Assembly: GCA_028571685.1 (NCBI GenBank)
Contig: CM053141.1
Location: forward strand, 139,280,833 to 139,344,832
DNA length: 64,000 nt
Source of the DNA: Heterohyrax brucei
Taxonomy: Eukaryota; Chordata; Mammalia; Hyracoidea; Procaviidae
Direction of reading: 5' to 3'
The position numbers and the translations under genes were made by a program. Of the stretch, positions 49,609-60,516 are shown in pieces. Numbering within the stretch: the stretch's first letter is position 1; the number at the start of each line of letters is the position of its first letter. Under the pieces are notes generated by a model, which was given only the letters and a program-made list of their open reading frames with translations, did no database searches and was not told the origin of the DNA.

Positions 49609-49767
49609 ACTCCAAACCAAACCCACTGCTGTTGAGTCAATTCTGACTCACAGTCACCCTACAGGACAGAGTAGAACTGCCCCATCGAGTGGAGAGGCTG
49701 GTGGGTTTGAACCACCAACCTTTGGGTTAGCTGCGGAGATTGCTCAACTACTGCATCACCAAGCATC
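49609..49767 (-). mobile_element. AfroSINE
   Basis: Antisense copy: 'aaacccactgctgttgagtcaattctgactcacagtcacc', then 'gctggtgggtttgaaccacc'. Confidence 0.88.
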
Positions 49768-49769
49768 CA

Positions 49770-51095
49770 CCAACCTTCACAGGTCAAGTCAAACGCGTCA
49801 GGGGTCAGAAAAGCAAAGAGAGTGAAGCAGGAAGAGGCTGCTGTGCAGGAGAAGGCGCAGCGCAGCCCCAGGGGCCAGGTGCTCTCCGTCAGTCAGTTGT
49901 GGACTCGGTGTAGTAAAATCTTCTGGTATTTTCAAGAGAACGGAGATGTATGGATTTTTTATGAAGCTGCTCAGTTCTTAAAATCGGGACTGAAAATAAG
50001 TAGAAGAGTTGGAATTGTCACTGACATCTCAGTTTTGACCTGTTAGGGTAAACAGGCTGTACAAATCTGTGTGTCTGTTTCCCTGAGAAATTTACAATGA
50101 GGCTGGATGTGATGTGGCCTCAGGAGTGGGCTTGTAACAACTAAACTCAAGATCTGGTGTTGGGAAGCTGAATAATGTGCATTTCAGATACGGAGATTAA
50201 ATTCAGTTGTCTGATAAAGACCACTCTACTACTGCCTTTCCTTTTCCTGTATCAGGGTTGTTTCGTCCATGCTTTCCCCCCGTAGTGTAAAGACGACCCT
50301 CTTTCTGCCTTTTGCAGAGTTGGTATATCCAGATTAAGTTCCAACACTTCACGAAAAACGAGGAAGTAATGCAACAGCCTGAAGCTCTTCCTGAACTTAT
50401 CTCGTTATCGCCACTTGGTTGAACACTAACACAGCTGGTAGGAAAGAGTTCAAGTGTTTCTAACAAACACAGCTAATTGGATTCGTGAGTCTCTTCTGTA
50501 ACATAAAAACTGAAATAGTTTGAAAGCTGAAACTCAGTTAACAACAGAGCTTGTCATGGAAAGAACACTTCAGAAGGAAACTTGAATACCACATTTGTAG
50601 ATCTATGTAATGATTTGTTGGCAAGCCAGGTCTCCTTCCCTGTTTTTAATGCCTATGCTGACTGCTTTAAAAGGGTGTTAGCAAGTATGCTTGTCAGCAG
50701 GAAACTTGGCAACTAACATCTCCTTCCTGGGCCCTCCGGGGCTTGCTTCACCCCCAAGATAGTGAGCTAGCCAGAATCTGATGCCATGAAAAGAAAGAGT
50801 AAATTAGGGAGAGCCGGAATTCATCTGTTTCTTTCAGAACACCCTATTTTTGAGTATATGAAATGTGTATTGCCAGCAGGAATTTCTGAGACAAGACGAT
50901 GAAGTGCTGTCTGCTTAAACAACTTTATTATTTTTTTCAGCTGACTTGGCTCCACTAAAGATACCGGAGGTGAAAGGGGAAAATGATTCAATTGCCTAAT
51001 AATAAAAACATACCTTCCCCTTGCTTCCTAGTTTGAAACCAAGGAAAGGTAGCCAAATATTTCCATGAAGTAATTGCCCCTTGAACAAGCATCCA
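49770..51095. other. Unclassified intergenic sequence
   Basis: No known repeat or gene. An open frame at 49822-50046 has no similarity I recognise. Confidence 0.4.
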
Positions 51096-51097
51096 TT

Positions 51098-51176
51098 AAA
51101 CCAAAAACCAAACCCACTGCTGCTGAGTCGATTCCAACTCATAGCAACCATATAGAACAGAGTGGAACTGCCCATT
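51098..51176 (-). mobile_element. AfroSINE, 5'-truncated
   Basis: Tail-side half only ('ccaaacccactgctgctgagtcgattccaactcatagc', then 'gtggaactgccc'); ends in an A-run at 51181. Confidence 0.85.
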
Positions 51177-51327
51177 AGTTAAAAAAAAAAAATAGAATAT
51201 GGCAAACGCAAGTGACAGTGTGCACAGAATCACGGTGGGGGGTACAGATAGGCCGGCATGAGATCACAGAGAGAACTGGGTTTTCTGAGTTTTCACCGTG
51301 GTTTCAGGATGGTCCAGTCTACTTTGT

Positions 51328-51520
51328 TAGGTTGTTGATGTGTGCCATCAAATTGACTCAGACAGAGAGTGACACTGTGAACCTCAGGAGAAGCGCACCC
51401 CAGAGTATCCTAAGCTGTAGTCTTTCTAGGAACCAGTCAATAGCCAGGCCTTTTCTCCTGTGCAGCTACAGGTGAGTTTGCATTGCCTACCTTTCGGGTA
51501 GCAGCTAGCGCTTAATGTAT
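51328..51520 (-). mobile_element. AfroSINE, long form, heavily diverged
   Basis: Tail-side 'gttgatgtgtgccatcaaattgactcagac' and tRNA-side 'ttgcctacctttcgggtagcagctagcgctta' are recognisable; the middle is degraded. Confidence 0.55.
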
Positions 51521-51538
51521 TAGAGGGCTAACTCAAAT

Positions 51539-51698
51539 CAAACCAAACCCATCGCTGCTGATTCAATTCCAACTCACAGTGACACTGTAGGACACAGTAC
51601 AACTGTCCTGTAGGGATTCCAAGAAGCAGCTGGTGGATTTGAACTGCCAGCATTTGAGTTAGCAGCCGAGCTCTTAACTACTGCACTCCCAGAGCTTC
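51539..51698 (-). mobile_element. AfroSINE
   Basis: Antisense copy: 'aaacccatcgctgctgattcaattccaactcacagtgacac', then 'agcagccgagctcttaactactgcac'. Confidence 0.92.
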
Positions 51699-51721
51699 GT
51701 GAGGTGGAAAGAGAAAGCTCT

Positions 51722-51912
51722 AGTCACCGAGGGCTTGTTCAGTGTCTGTCACTGCATTACATACGTTACTTTATCTAATCCTCTCTTGGCATTTTACAAG
51801 TGATAAAAACTGAAGCTTAGAAAGGTCCCTAACTGGCGTAAGGTCACACATTCAGTAAGAGGTGGCACTAAGATTCAACCCCTGGCTGAATTTCATGCTC
51901 TTCCCACAATGC
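51722..51912 (+). mobile_element. MIR SINE
   Basis: Very clear MIR core: 'ttatctaatcctctcttggcattttacaagtgataaaaactgaagc', then 'ggcgtaaggtcacacattcagtaagaggtggc', then 'ttcaacccc'. Confidence 0.85.
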
Positions 51913-52388
51913 CTCGTAAATGTGTCTGGACAGGCGAGGCATAGAACAAATGAAACGGATCTTTATGGACAGATTGCCGGTATGTGTGTGCTGGTACGTA
52001 CATGGCAGGCAACTGTGGGCCACATGAAAGGAGAAAAGTCTGGAGTCTCGCTCTGGAGGAGGTCAAAGTGGAGACAAGCCCCCAAACAAATCCTGGCGAG
52101 ACTCCCGGGCAAAGTACCGTTGTAGAGGGAAAAGAGATCCCAGTGGGAAGCTTTAGGAGGATGGAGATACTTGCTAGAGAAGATGACATCTGAAAGTCTT
52201 AAGGGATCGCCAGGGCTGTCCAATGTTCTGCACAGAGGGCAAAGCATGGGTGAGCTCAGGAAGGTGAGTGTGTGGCAGGGGATCATAGAGGCACAGCATG
52301 TTCTGTGTTAGGAAAAATACAATAGAGGATCCTGAAGGGGTGGGTTGGGGTCATTCTTCTTATAAGTGAACTTTTTCTAGAGGCCTCT
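51913..52388. other. Unclassified intergenic sequence
   Basis: Less AT-rich. Overlapping open frames on both strands (51862-52286) are unlike known proteins and cross the MIR boundary, so they are probably chance. Confidence 0.4.
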
Positions 52389-52598
52389 AAAACCAAAATC
52401 GAATCCATTGCTGTCAAGGCGATTCTGACTCCTAGTGACCCAGTAGGACAGAGTAGAGCCACCCCTTCGCATTTCCAAGGCTACAAAGCTTTATGAAAGC
52501 AGGCTGCCTAATCTTCTCACAAAGCGCCTGGCCCTGGATTTGAACCACTAATGTTTTGGTTAGTAGCCAAGAGCTTAACAACTGCACCATCAAGGTAC
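52389..52598 (-). mobile_element. AfroSINE, long subfamily
   Basis: Antisense copy with the long block 'ctacaaagctttatgaaagcaggctgcctaatc'; A-rich tail 'aaaaccaaaatcg'. Confidence 0.9.
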
Positions 52599-52761
52599 TT
52601 CATAAAGCTACTAGTTATTCAAAATGGTTTTTAGAAAAAAAATGCTAATAGCAGTGTAAAAGAAGAGTTGGCAGTAGAGAGGGAATCGACCTACGAAGAC
52701 ACAAAAACAATCGCAGTGGGAAATGATCAAGGCTGGGAATAAAGCAGTCGTCTCCAGGATA

Positions 52762-52953
52762 GAGACCTGGTGACACAGTGGGTAAGTGCTTAGATGCTAA
52801 CTGAAAGGTCAGAGGTTGGAGTTCACCAGCTGCTCGGTCAGATACTCTGATTTTGAAAGGGTTTACAGCCTTGGAAACCTTACAGGGCAGCTCTGCTCTG
52901 TCCTATAGGGTCATTATGAGTTGAAATTGACTTGACTGGAGCAGGTTTCTTGT
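52762..52953 (+). mobile_element. AfroSINE, long subfamily
   Basis: Sense copy: 'gagacctggtgacacagtgggtaagtgcttagatgctaac', then 'tttacagccttggaaacc', then 'gttgaaattgacttgac'. Confidence 0.88.
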
Positions 52954-53156
52954 TTGGGGGGTCCAGGATAAATCAATAGGAGAAGCCATGTAACTTGGTG
53001 ATTATGCCAGAGCAGAGAGAAGGAATTGAGACTGATCCTTCAGTCACTGCTCTGGCGATCAAGTGGGTACTGTAAATGGCCATGGTGCTGCAGGTGGGGA
53101 CATAGTTTCAACAGGAAGAAAGCCTTCAGGCTGTAGATGGATGTACGTAGGCTACT

Positions 53157-53425
53157 TAAAACCAGTTACTGTTCAGTTCATTCTGACTTACAGTGACACC
53201 ATGTGTGTCAGAGTAAAACTGTGCTCCATAGGATTTTCAGTGACTGATTTTTCTGAAGTAAACTGCCGAGTCTATGTTCCAAGGCACCTCAGGGTGGACT
53301 CAAGCTTCTCCCATTTGCAGCCATGTGAGCTAACCATGTGAGCTGTCCACAGGGTTTTTAAAGTAGCAGCTAGTGTATTTGAAGTGCTGACTTTCTGGTT
53401 AGCAGCTGTAGCTTTTAGCCACTGA
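53157..53425 (-). mobile_element. AfroSINE, long form, diverged (possibly two merged copies)
   Basis: Tail-side 'aaaaccagttactgttcagttcattctgacttacagtgacacc', a second mid-SINE segment at 53345 ('agggtttttaaagtagcagctagtgtatttgaagtgctg') and the tRNA-like end at 53420. Longer than either subfamily. Confidence 0.75.
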
Positions 53426-53747
53426 TAGGATACTTGGGCAGGCGATATCTCTGGTCCTTTGCCGGCTTGGAGCGAACTCAGCACATACTCTCTTATTATG
53501 ACGACATTTCAGTGCTACCTCATTATCTCAGTTTCCGAGAGCTAAGGGGAAGTGTGATTTTTGGAGCCTGTCTAAGTTATTTGAGGCAGCCTTGAAAAAC
53601 CAGCTCCCACCATAGTAAGCTTCTCTGAAACATAAAGCATTAAAAGTATCCTCATCACTAAAGAAGAAGCAAATCCCAGAAAGCAGTTAAGAACCCTTAT
53701 CCTGTAAGCTCTAGGAAACCAACTGGGCTTTGCCTTCTAAATTACAA

Positions 53748-53814
53748 ATGGACTTCAGATTCTGGCCTCTCAGCGTCTTCATTTTTTCTTTCTTCCCTGT
53801 AATTCTGGGATCAG
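53748..53814 (+). other. Candidate signal-peptide exon (speculative)
   Basis: ATG at 53748 opens 22 codons, MDFRFWPLSVFIFSFFPVIL plus GS, with one charged residue followed by a hydrophobic run, and then TCAG|GTAAGT, a perfect consensus donor in phase 1. The Kozak context is moderate (G at +4). No partner exon was found within the window and no gene is known to me at this place, so this could be coincidence. If real, it would encode the leader of a secreted or membrane protein on the + strand about 16.7 kb downstream of PRRC1. Confidence 0.2.
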
Positions 53815-53854
53815 GTAAGTTAACCAGTTGCCATAAGTGCCAGTGGCTAATTTT

Positions 53855-53970
53855 TTGAAAGTAACTCGGCAGACCTTTCTTCTGAGGCTCCTCTGAGTGG
53901 ACTCAGATCTCCAAGCTTTTGGTTAGCAGATGAATGGGTTGACCAGTTTGCACCACTCAAGGTCTCCATA
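53855..53970 (-). mobile_element. AfroSINE fragment, diverged
   Basis: 'tttttgaaagtaactcggcagacc', then 'gtggactcagatctccaagcttttggttagcag'; partial. Confidence 0.5.
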
Positions 53971-53974
53971 GAGT

Positions 53975-54550
53975 AATTTAGGGAGAATGAATGGCTTTAG
54001 CTTTAATGAGAGGATACGTGGCTGCAGACTCCTATGAGGCCACTAGGGGGCACCAGCTGCACATACAATCTAGGTTTCAAAGTCAGAAGATCAGTCCCCT
54101 CAATATTCTTCACCTCAGCAAAAATGGAAATGGCTTGTAATAAAGGGGCTTCCCTCACCCCTGTCCTCATTAACCGCATATCTGCTATTGAGTAAAAGAA
54201 CTTGCTAAATTGGACTTTATAGTGTTTTCAATTTTTTCTTTCCAACATCTGGCAAATCAGGGATATGAAGAACAAACATAAATTATCTTCGCTGCCGTTT
54301 ATCTTGCTCTTAGTTCGTGAGCTGGATCAGGTGTAAAACATTTTATGTGAATTTTACATGTGGTTTTATTTCATATCCTGCAACAAGTGCAAATGGCTCT
54401 TATTGGCATGAATCTCACAAGGCTGTGAGATAAAATTCACCACTCACTGTTGGATGTCTTATAAAACCTACCGCTAAGTTCTTCTATTGAAACAAAAACC
54501 GCTCAGATATTTAGTTTCTATAATCTTGTGTAGGAGACCCTGAGAGATGC
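53975..54550. other. Unclassified intergenic sequence
   Basis: No feature was recognised. Confidence 0.4.
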
Positions 54551-54553
54551 AAA

Positions 54554-54719
54554 TGGTTCCCCACTGCTGCTGAGTCAATATCGACTCACAGCGACCCTGT
54601 AGGACAGAGGAGAACTGCTCTGTCTAGTTTCCAGTGAGCACGTGAGCTTGTAGTGGATTCGAACTGCAACCTTTCCATTAGCAGACATAGCCCTTAACCA
54701 CTAGTATTCAGGGTTTCCA
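54554..54719 (-). mobile_element. AfroSINE
   Basis: Antisense copy: 'cccactgctgctgagtcaatatcgactcacagcgaccctgtagg', then 'gtggattcgaactgcaacc'. Confidence 0.9.
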
Positions 54720-54725
54720 GTGGCT

Positions 54726-54875
54726 GGATTATTTCACTGAAAAGCTGGCAGTTCGAACCCACCCAGAGAAACCTTTGAAGAAAGGCTGTCTACTTCGGAA
54801 AGATCACAGCCTTCCAAATCCTGTTAAGACCAAGGGGTCGTCATGAGTCGGAATGGACCCTATGGTAACTTTTTT
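54726..54875 (+). mobile_element. AfroSINE, long subfamily, 5'-truncated
   Basis: It starts at 'ctggattatttcactgaaaagctggcagttcgaacccacc', passes the long block and ends 'catgagtcggaatggacc', followed by a G-run at 54875-54890. It lies in inverted orientation directly after the previous copy. Confidence 0.82.
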
Positions 54876-54894
54876 GGGGGGGGGGTGGGGCATG

Positions 54895-55800
54895 CGATAG
54901 AACAGAAATGTCATGAAGTGGCCATTCGTCTGTTTTCCACTGGCTTTGCCTCATGGAACTGAACCATTTTGTGACCTTGCTTGGGGGTTAGGCAGCTCAT
55001 TCTTTCTTATCTGAGGTTTTGTCTAACCCAGAGTCTGCCTTGGATGAAAAAAAAAAAGGAAGCGAGACTTCATCATGGAACTTGTTGATTTGGTGGCATG
55101 CTGACAGGTACTCTGCACTGAATAGAATTACAGAGACTTTGCTCACTCTGGGGAGACCCAAGATCAGGTCAGATACAATTTAATTTGCACATGATGAGAG
55201 GTCACAAAATGTTGGCAGTGGGAGAAGTGCCATCCAGGCTCTGAGCAGTTGCTGTTGTTCCCAGTGGGGTGTCAAGCAAGCTCTTCCTTCAGCATGTTTT
55301 TTAATGTGGCTTTGGAAAGGGGAGGCAAACCAGAGGCTGCTCTTCACCCTATGTGGGGACTGATGGGTGTGCTCGGTGAACTGGAAGAAAGGAGTGCAAA
55401 CAGAAGGGAAAGAACGATTAAAACATGGGAGGTTTTCTTGCCCTTTTCACTGTCTGGTTTCTTCGAATCTCTAAATCTTTGAGCCAAGGCAAGCAGGCTA
55501 AAGGGGAGCTCCCAGCTTGAGGACCTGGGGGACCTTTAAGGAAACAAGTTCATGTAAAATGCACTGAGGCCACTGAGTGCCAGGCACAGGGCTAAGTATT
55601 TATAGCCTCTCACGTGTGTTAGGAAGAAGAATCCTGCTTCCTATTTTAAACAAAAATAAACAGGCTGTATTAAACTAAAAAACCACCCAGAGTCATTCTT
55701 GTAGCAGTAATGGGGTAATAAATAAGAACCACCACGAAACAAGCACATTCCATGTACCAAATGCAGTCTCTTCACTGACCCATGCAGTGCAGCAAAATGG
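54895..55800. other. Unclassified intergenic sequence
   Basis: No gene; a short MIR-like piece may lie at 55570-55625 ('gagtgccaggcacagggctaagt'). Confidence 0.4.
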
Positions 55801-55801
55801 A

Positions 55802-55957
55802 AAGAAACAATTTGCTGCCTGGAGTTGATTTTGACTCAGCAATCCTGTGGGACAGAATAGAACTGCCTCAGAAGGTTTCAAAGAGCAACTGGTGGATTTG
55901 AACTGCCGGTCTTTTGGTCAACGGCCATGCCTGTTAACCACTGTGCCACCAAGGCTC
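55802..55957 (-). mobile_element. AfroSINE
   Basis: Antisense copy: 'gctgcctggagttgattttgactcagcaatcc', then 'gaactgccggtcttttggtcaacggccatgcc'. Confidence 0.9.
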
Positions 55958-56202
55958 TGTCAGTACAGTGGCGGAGATGCTGTCATGTCTGTTCTGTGGA
56001 TTAACTAGTACCCTGAAGCTTTGAGAATCGTATCTTCGCTCCCTCCCTCAGCCGCCTTTTGTGCACCCCCAGACACACCAAGCCCCTCTCACCTTTTCCC
56101 TTTCTAGAAAAGTTTCTAAAACAAAACAAAGAGGCTGATCACCTAACTTGTATGAATGTCTTGGAAATACCGGGTTAAAAATTAGCACCTCCCTGAAGAT
56201 TT

Positions 56203-56425
56203 CTAGAAACCCTAGTGGTGTAGTTAAGTGTAATGTCTGATACCAAAACCTCAGCAGTTCAAATCTGCCAGGTGTTCATTGGAAACCCTATGGGGCAGTT
56301 CTACTCTGCCCTATGCCAAGTGCCGCTGAGTCGGATCCGACTCATGGTGACCCTAGAGGCCAGAGTAGTGTCGCTGTATATCAGAATCGATTTGATGGCA
56401 GTGGGTTTCCTTTGGTTCTAAAGGT
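56203..56425 (+). mobile_element. AfroSINE carrying an inverted SINE-tail fragment
   Basis: The sense copy begins 'tagaaaccctagtggtgtag' and ends 'gaatcgatttgatggcagtggg'. Positions 56315-56368 hold an inverted piece of a related 3' end ('gccaagtgccgctgagtcggatccgactcatgg'). Confidence 0.87.
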
Positions 56426-56474
56426 GCCTGGCTTGCCCTTCTAACCACACAAAGGGTCCTGTGGTTAAACAAAA

Positions 56475-56780
56475 TTGTTGTTGTTGTAAGCTGCTGTCAA
56501 GTTGGCCCCAACTCTTGGAGACCCTTTGCACAAGGGGATTGGATGCTTGTGATGAATAAGGTTTTCACTGGCTGGTTTTTGGGAAATAGATTGTCAGCCC
56601 TTTCTTCCTTCTCTGTCTTCTTCTGGGAGCTCTCTTGAAGCCTTTTCAGCCTTATAGCAACACACCAGCTTCGACTGACAGGTGGAGTTGGTTCCCCATG
56701 AGATGCGGTGGTTGGCAGTTGAATCCAGGTCTCTTGCATCAGGAGAGAAAATTCTACCACTGAGCCACCATTGCTTCCAC
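56475..56780 (-). mobile_element. RTE-derived composite element
   Basis: It starts with the RTE 3' module ('gttgttgttgtaagctgctgtcaagttgg') and continues with a block from the other end of RTE ('gaataaggttttcactggctgg', then 'ttatagcaacacacc'). It lacks the coding middle, then ends 'ctaccactgagccaccattgc'. Confidence 0.65.
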
Positions 56781-57036
56781 TTCCCTCTGGAAAACAAAAC
56801 AAAGCACATTTAGGAAATTCATAATGTCATCTCTTCCACGTTGAGATGCCTAAAAGAAGGAAGAAATTAGGGAAAGAAGGATGAAAATCCCACCTGAAAG
56901 ACCTTATGCCAACTAAAGGCAGAAACAAGCTTAGGCATTTAACTGTTGGTGATGCTTGTAGGTATTTTAGGGAAGTTTCACAGGACACAGGGAGTTTTCC
57001 ACAGTACAATCTATGTCTGAGTAAAATAGATATTAT

Positions 57037-57192
57037 AGGAAGCCCCTGGTTGTGTGGTGAAGTGCTGCAGCTGTTTACCAAAAGGTCAGCAGTTCAAATC
57101 CTTCAGGCACTCCTTGTAAACTCTATGAGGCAGTTCTGCTCTGTCCTATAGAGTCATTAGGGGTCAGAATCGACTCAGCAGCAGTGGGTTTA
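57037..57192 (+). mobile_element. AfroSINE
   Basis: Sense copy: 'aagcccctggttgtgtggtgaagtgctgcagctg', then 'ggtcagcagttcaaatcc', then 'ggtcagaatcgactcagcagcagtgggttt'. Confidence 0.9.
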
Positions 57193-57316
57193 GTGCTTTG
57201 GTTCCAGAGCTTGGCCACTAATCACAAAGTTGACTTTGTGAATCCACCAGCCACTGCTACTCTGTCCCATAGCATTGCTACGAGTTGAAATCAACTGGAT
57301 GGCAAAAGTTTTCATA
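57193..57316 (+). mobile_element. AfroSINE, internally deleted
   Basis: It follows the previous copy head to tail: 'gcttggccactaatcacaaagttgac', then 'gagttgaaatcaactggatggc'. Confidence 0.75.
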
Positions 57317-57344
57317 CATTTGTTTTTTTGTGTTGAGTAGAAGA

Positions 57345-57541
57345 CTCCCTGGAGGTACAGTGGTTTGGTTGTCAGCTGCTAACCAAAAAGTTGGCAGTTC
57401 AAACTCAGCAGCCGCCCCTTGGGGGAAAGATTAGCAATTTGCTTCTGTAGAGATTACGGCCTTGAAAACCCTGTGAGGCAGATCTCTTCTGTCCTATGGG
57501 GTTGCTGTGAGTTGGAGGTGACTTGACAGCCACGACTTTGT
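57345..57541 (+). mobile_element. AfroSINE, long subfamily
   Basis: Third sense copy in a row: 'actccctggaggtacagtggtttggttgtcagctgctaacc', the long block, then 'gagttggaggtgacttgacagcc'. Confidence 0.88.
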
Positions 57542-57544
57542 ATT

Positions 57545-59610
57545 TGATTAGACTTTATAGCCAATCCACTATATAATACAAATTGCATCCTGTAAAGAGA
57601 TATAACCACTAATTAGATCTGATGTGTTTGTTTTAAAGAGAGGAAAAAAAAGTTTAGCAGCTGCTGTGAACTGCATCTTTAAAAACAAACCTCTGAGAGT
57701 CAGGCGGTGATCATCTTGTTGACCTTGGTTGGACTGTAGGATTCTCTTTGAAAGTCCAAAGTGAATAGTTCTCTTTGTGTGCTCAATCTTCACCCACACC
57801 AAGCCAGCCTGGGTTTTGTTTTGGCATGCCGATGAGTATGCTGTAGACAAGTAGGTTTTGATTTACAGATACACTTAAGTAGATGTGATTTCCTTTCCAG
57901 GAAGAGGGCATGATGGGCTAATGCTCCTTCATTTAGACACACAAGTCTCTTTAGAAGCTTGGGATGTACCTGGGGCTTTGTCAGTGTGGGTCCTCCAGCA
58001 GAGAGCAGGCACTGCTCCCGAATGCTGCAGTAAATCTGGAAAACTGGTAGGGGAAGACTTGAAGAGAAGGTTAATTTCTGGATCAGGAAACGAAACTTCT
58101 CAGTCCAACGGTTTCCTAAATTTTGCATGCATTAGCATTCTAGTTCTCTGAGTCTGGTTTTCCTTGCTTTAATTACGTCCTGCTTTTCAGGCATGAGTGG
58201 TTCTGTTGCCTGCAAACATGTCTGCTACATTTTTTCCAGCATGTGGTTGTCTGTTGGATAAGATCTTTGTAATAAATGAAGTTGACTTGGTCCTGTCATC
58301 CCGGTGTCAGTTTTCCAGTTGCACAGATGATTCTTCTTCATCTCATTAGGATGAGGCAAAAGCCATACTTAACCATTCCTAAAGCTTAACAACACTTATA
58401 GGTGCCCAGAACAATTACTTCTCAAAAAGGAATTTTACTAAGTTCAGCAGAGAGATGATGCTTTTCAAAGATGCAAGACTTGCCTCTTCTAGGAGGCCTC
58501 TGAGCCATCTGACAATAGTGGGAAAAGAGTTCCCAGGACCACTGGCTCATTTTGCCTGGAGAAAATGTATTTCATGGCCACAGGTTGAACCCCTTTCCCT
58601 GAGGAGATATCCGTGCCGCTCCGAGGGGGCATTGAGTTCTTTGCAGTCTTTCCTTTCTACACATTTGTCCTTTGTTCCCTTGCTGCCCAAAGAGACAAAA
58701 GCTTCTCTGTCCTCTGTTTGTTTGGCCTCTCCTTCGTGGAGCTTTCTGCTCTCTTTCATCTCCTACAGTCTATTAAGACTGTTCCTGTTACCGGAAGGCG
58801 ATAGGGAACACATTTCAAGTAGTAAAAACAAGTGTTTAGGAAACAGCTTTCCATCAGGTTACAAGTGAAAAAGCCAGGCCTCTGCCTCTGGAGCAGAGAC
58901 GGGGAACTAGCGTGTAGAGAGCTCTGAGCAGCTGCCAGCAGGCACGGCAGGGCTGCCCACCCTGCGGTGAGCATCGGTGCCTGGCGCTCTGGGTGGGCAA
59001 GGAGACGCTTCCAGGGCAGCTGTTGTGTCTGCTATTGGACAGCTCTTGTCCCGTTATACTCCTTTTTTTAAAAAAAATACTTGCTCTTACTTTTACTCCC
59101 TCGTCTTTCTTTAACTTCCTTTTTTTTCTGCCTAAAACTCATGCATCCTCTCATCCTCAGTGATTCACTTTGCAAATCCCCTCAAGACTCAGCTCTGTAG
59201 TGTGTTTGTTCCCTTCTGCATATTATGATAATGATAATACTATTGTCTATTGTTTATTGAGAGTTCTTTATGCACTTTTTAGTTTCAAGGAAGCATTCCA
59301 AAAGACATGCTTAGCTCCTGGCTCTTCTTCCTCGGTGGTGATGAGACCTTTCTGGCCTCTGGGATGCCTCATTTAAGCCTAGTGGGAGGGCAAAACTGAC
59401 CAGTCCCTTTGATAGGCCACTATCACCTTATTTGCATAGTCCCGTGCAATCTCTTGGGTACAAGTTACAAGACCATGGTGGGAAAGGCCACACAAAGGTG
59501 ATTTGTTGCACTGTACTGAGACAGCTGCTGATGTGTGATGGAGTCAGGATTTCAACTCCATGAACCTGACTCCAGAACTGTACTCTTAACTTTGCGCTTT
59601 TCTTCTTCCT
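57545..59610. other. Unclassified intergenic sequence
   Basis: No confident repeat or gene in about 2 kb. Open frames at 57790-58128 and 58455-58868 have no similarity or splice context that I recognise. Confidence 0.4.
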
Positions 59611-59646
59611 TTGGTTCTCGACGGCACTTGGCTTGGCTTGGTTCTC
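59611..59646 (+). mobile_element. 18-bp RTE/SINE-tail insertion with 9-bp target duplication
   Basis: 'ttggttctc' at 59611-59619 and 59638-59646 flanks 'gacggcacttggcttggc', the conserved RTE/SINE 3' end plus a (TTGGC)-type tail. The right border is ambiguous because tail and target share 'ttgg'. Confidence 0.6.
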
Positions 59647-59762
59647 TTCACATAAGAATAGTCCTTCCCTCCTTTGTGTTAATTGGTTGTGCTCACTGCC
59701 AACTTTACTGCAGTGCTCATCACGCCGTGGTACACCTGTTCTATCAGACTGTGACAGTCTGA

Positions 59763-60208
59763 GGGTGTTTTGGTCAGCTAGGGCTGCTCTAACAGAGTGG
59801 AGGAAGGTTTATTCTTACACAGTCCGGTAGGTTGCAAGTCCATACTCAGGGTGTCCGCTCCAGGAAAGGCTTTCCTGTTGTCGGCTCTGGAGGAGAGTCC
59901 AGTATTGCATCAGTCTTTGTCCAGGGAGCATCTTGGTGCAGGAACCTCAGGTCTGAAGGACACGCTCTTCTCCCAGTGCAGATTTCTTGATGGTACGAGG
60001 TTCCCCGTTTCTCTTTATTTCTCTTTCCTTTTATCTCTTGCAGGCTGAAAAGGATTAAGGGTAGGCAAGCCACACTCCAAGGAAACTCCCCCTACAGCAG
60101 AGCAGGGAAGTAATCCTATGCAGGAATTTATGGCCCACCCTAATCCTTTAACATACAGTTTAGCGAGACCACACATTTTTGGGGGGACACAATTGAACCC
60201 ATGACAGA
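59763..60208 (-). mobile_element. MLT1/MaLR-like LTR, antisense
   Basis: 'ttttggtcagctagggctgctctaacagagtgg', then 'aggttgcaagtcc', then 'ggctctggaggagag', then 'tttttggggggacacaattgaacccatgacag': the full antisense order of a mammalian MaLR LTR. Non-coding. Confidence 0.7.
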
Positions 60209-60268
60209 GGGAGAAGGAAGAATTGCCTTCACATATGCCTGAGCATCGTGGAGCAGTGCCTGGAACAT

Positions 60269-60516
60269 GTTGTTGTTAGATGCTGTCAAGTCAGTCCCAG
60301 CTCAGGGGCTTCAGTGCATGTGAAACAGAATGAAACACTGCCCGGCCCTACGCCACCCTCCCAGTTGTTATGCTGGAGTCCGCTATTGCAGCCACTGGTT
60401 CAGTCCGCCTTGTTGAGGGTCTTCCTCATTTGTGGTGACCCTCTACGTTAGCAAGCATGCTGTCCTTCCCCAGAGGCTGATCCCTCTTGATAACATGTCT
60501 AAAGTATGCGAGATGC
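60269..60516 (-). mobile_element. RTE LINE 3' fragment
   Basis: 'gttgttgttagatgctgtcaagtcagtcc', then 'gtccgccttgttgagggtcttcctc', then 'ctgatccctcttgataacatgtctaaagtatgcgag'. Confidence 0.88.

Noticed and set aside
51862-52286. Cluster of overlapping frames on both strands as a gene
   Set aside because: The frames start inside a MIR and run on both strands at once, a sign of GC-richer non-coding DNA.
58455-58868. 137-codon open frame as a new gene
   Set aside because: No similarity, no splice context, Ser/Leu-rich composition as in translated non-coding DNA, and overlapping frames on the other strand.
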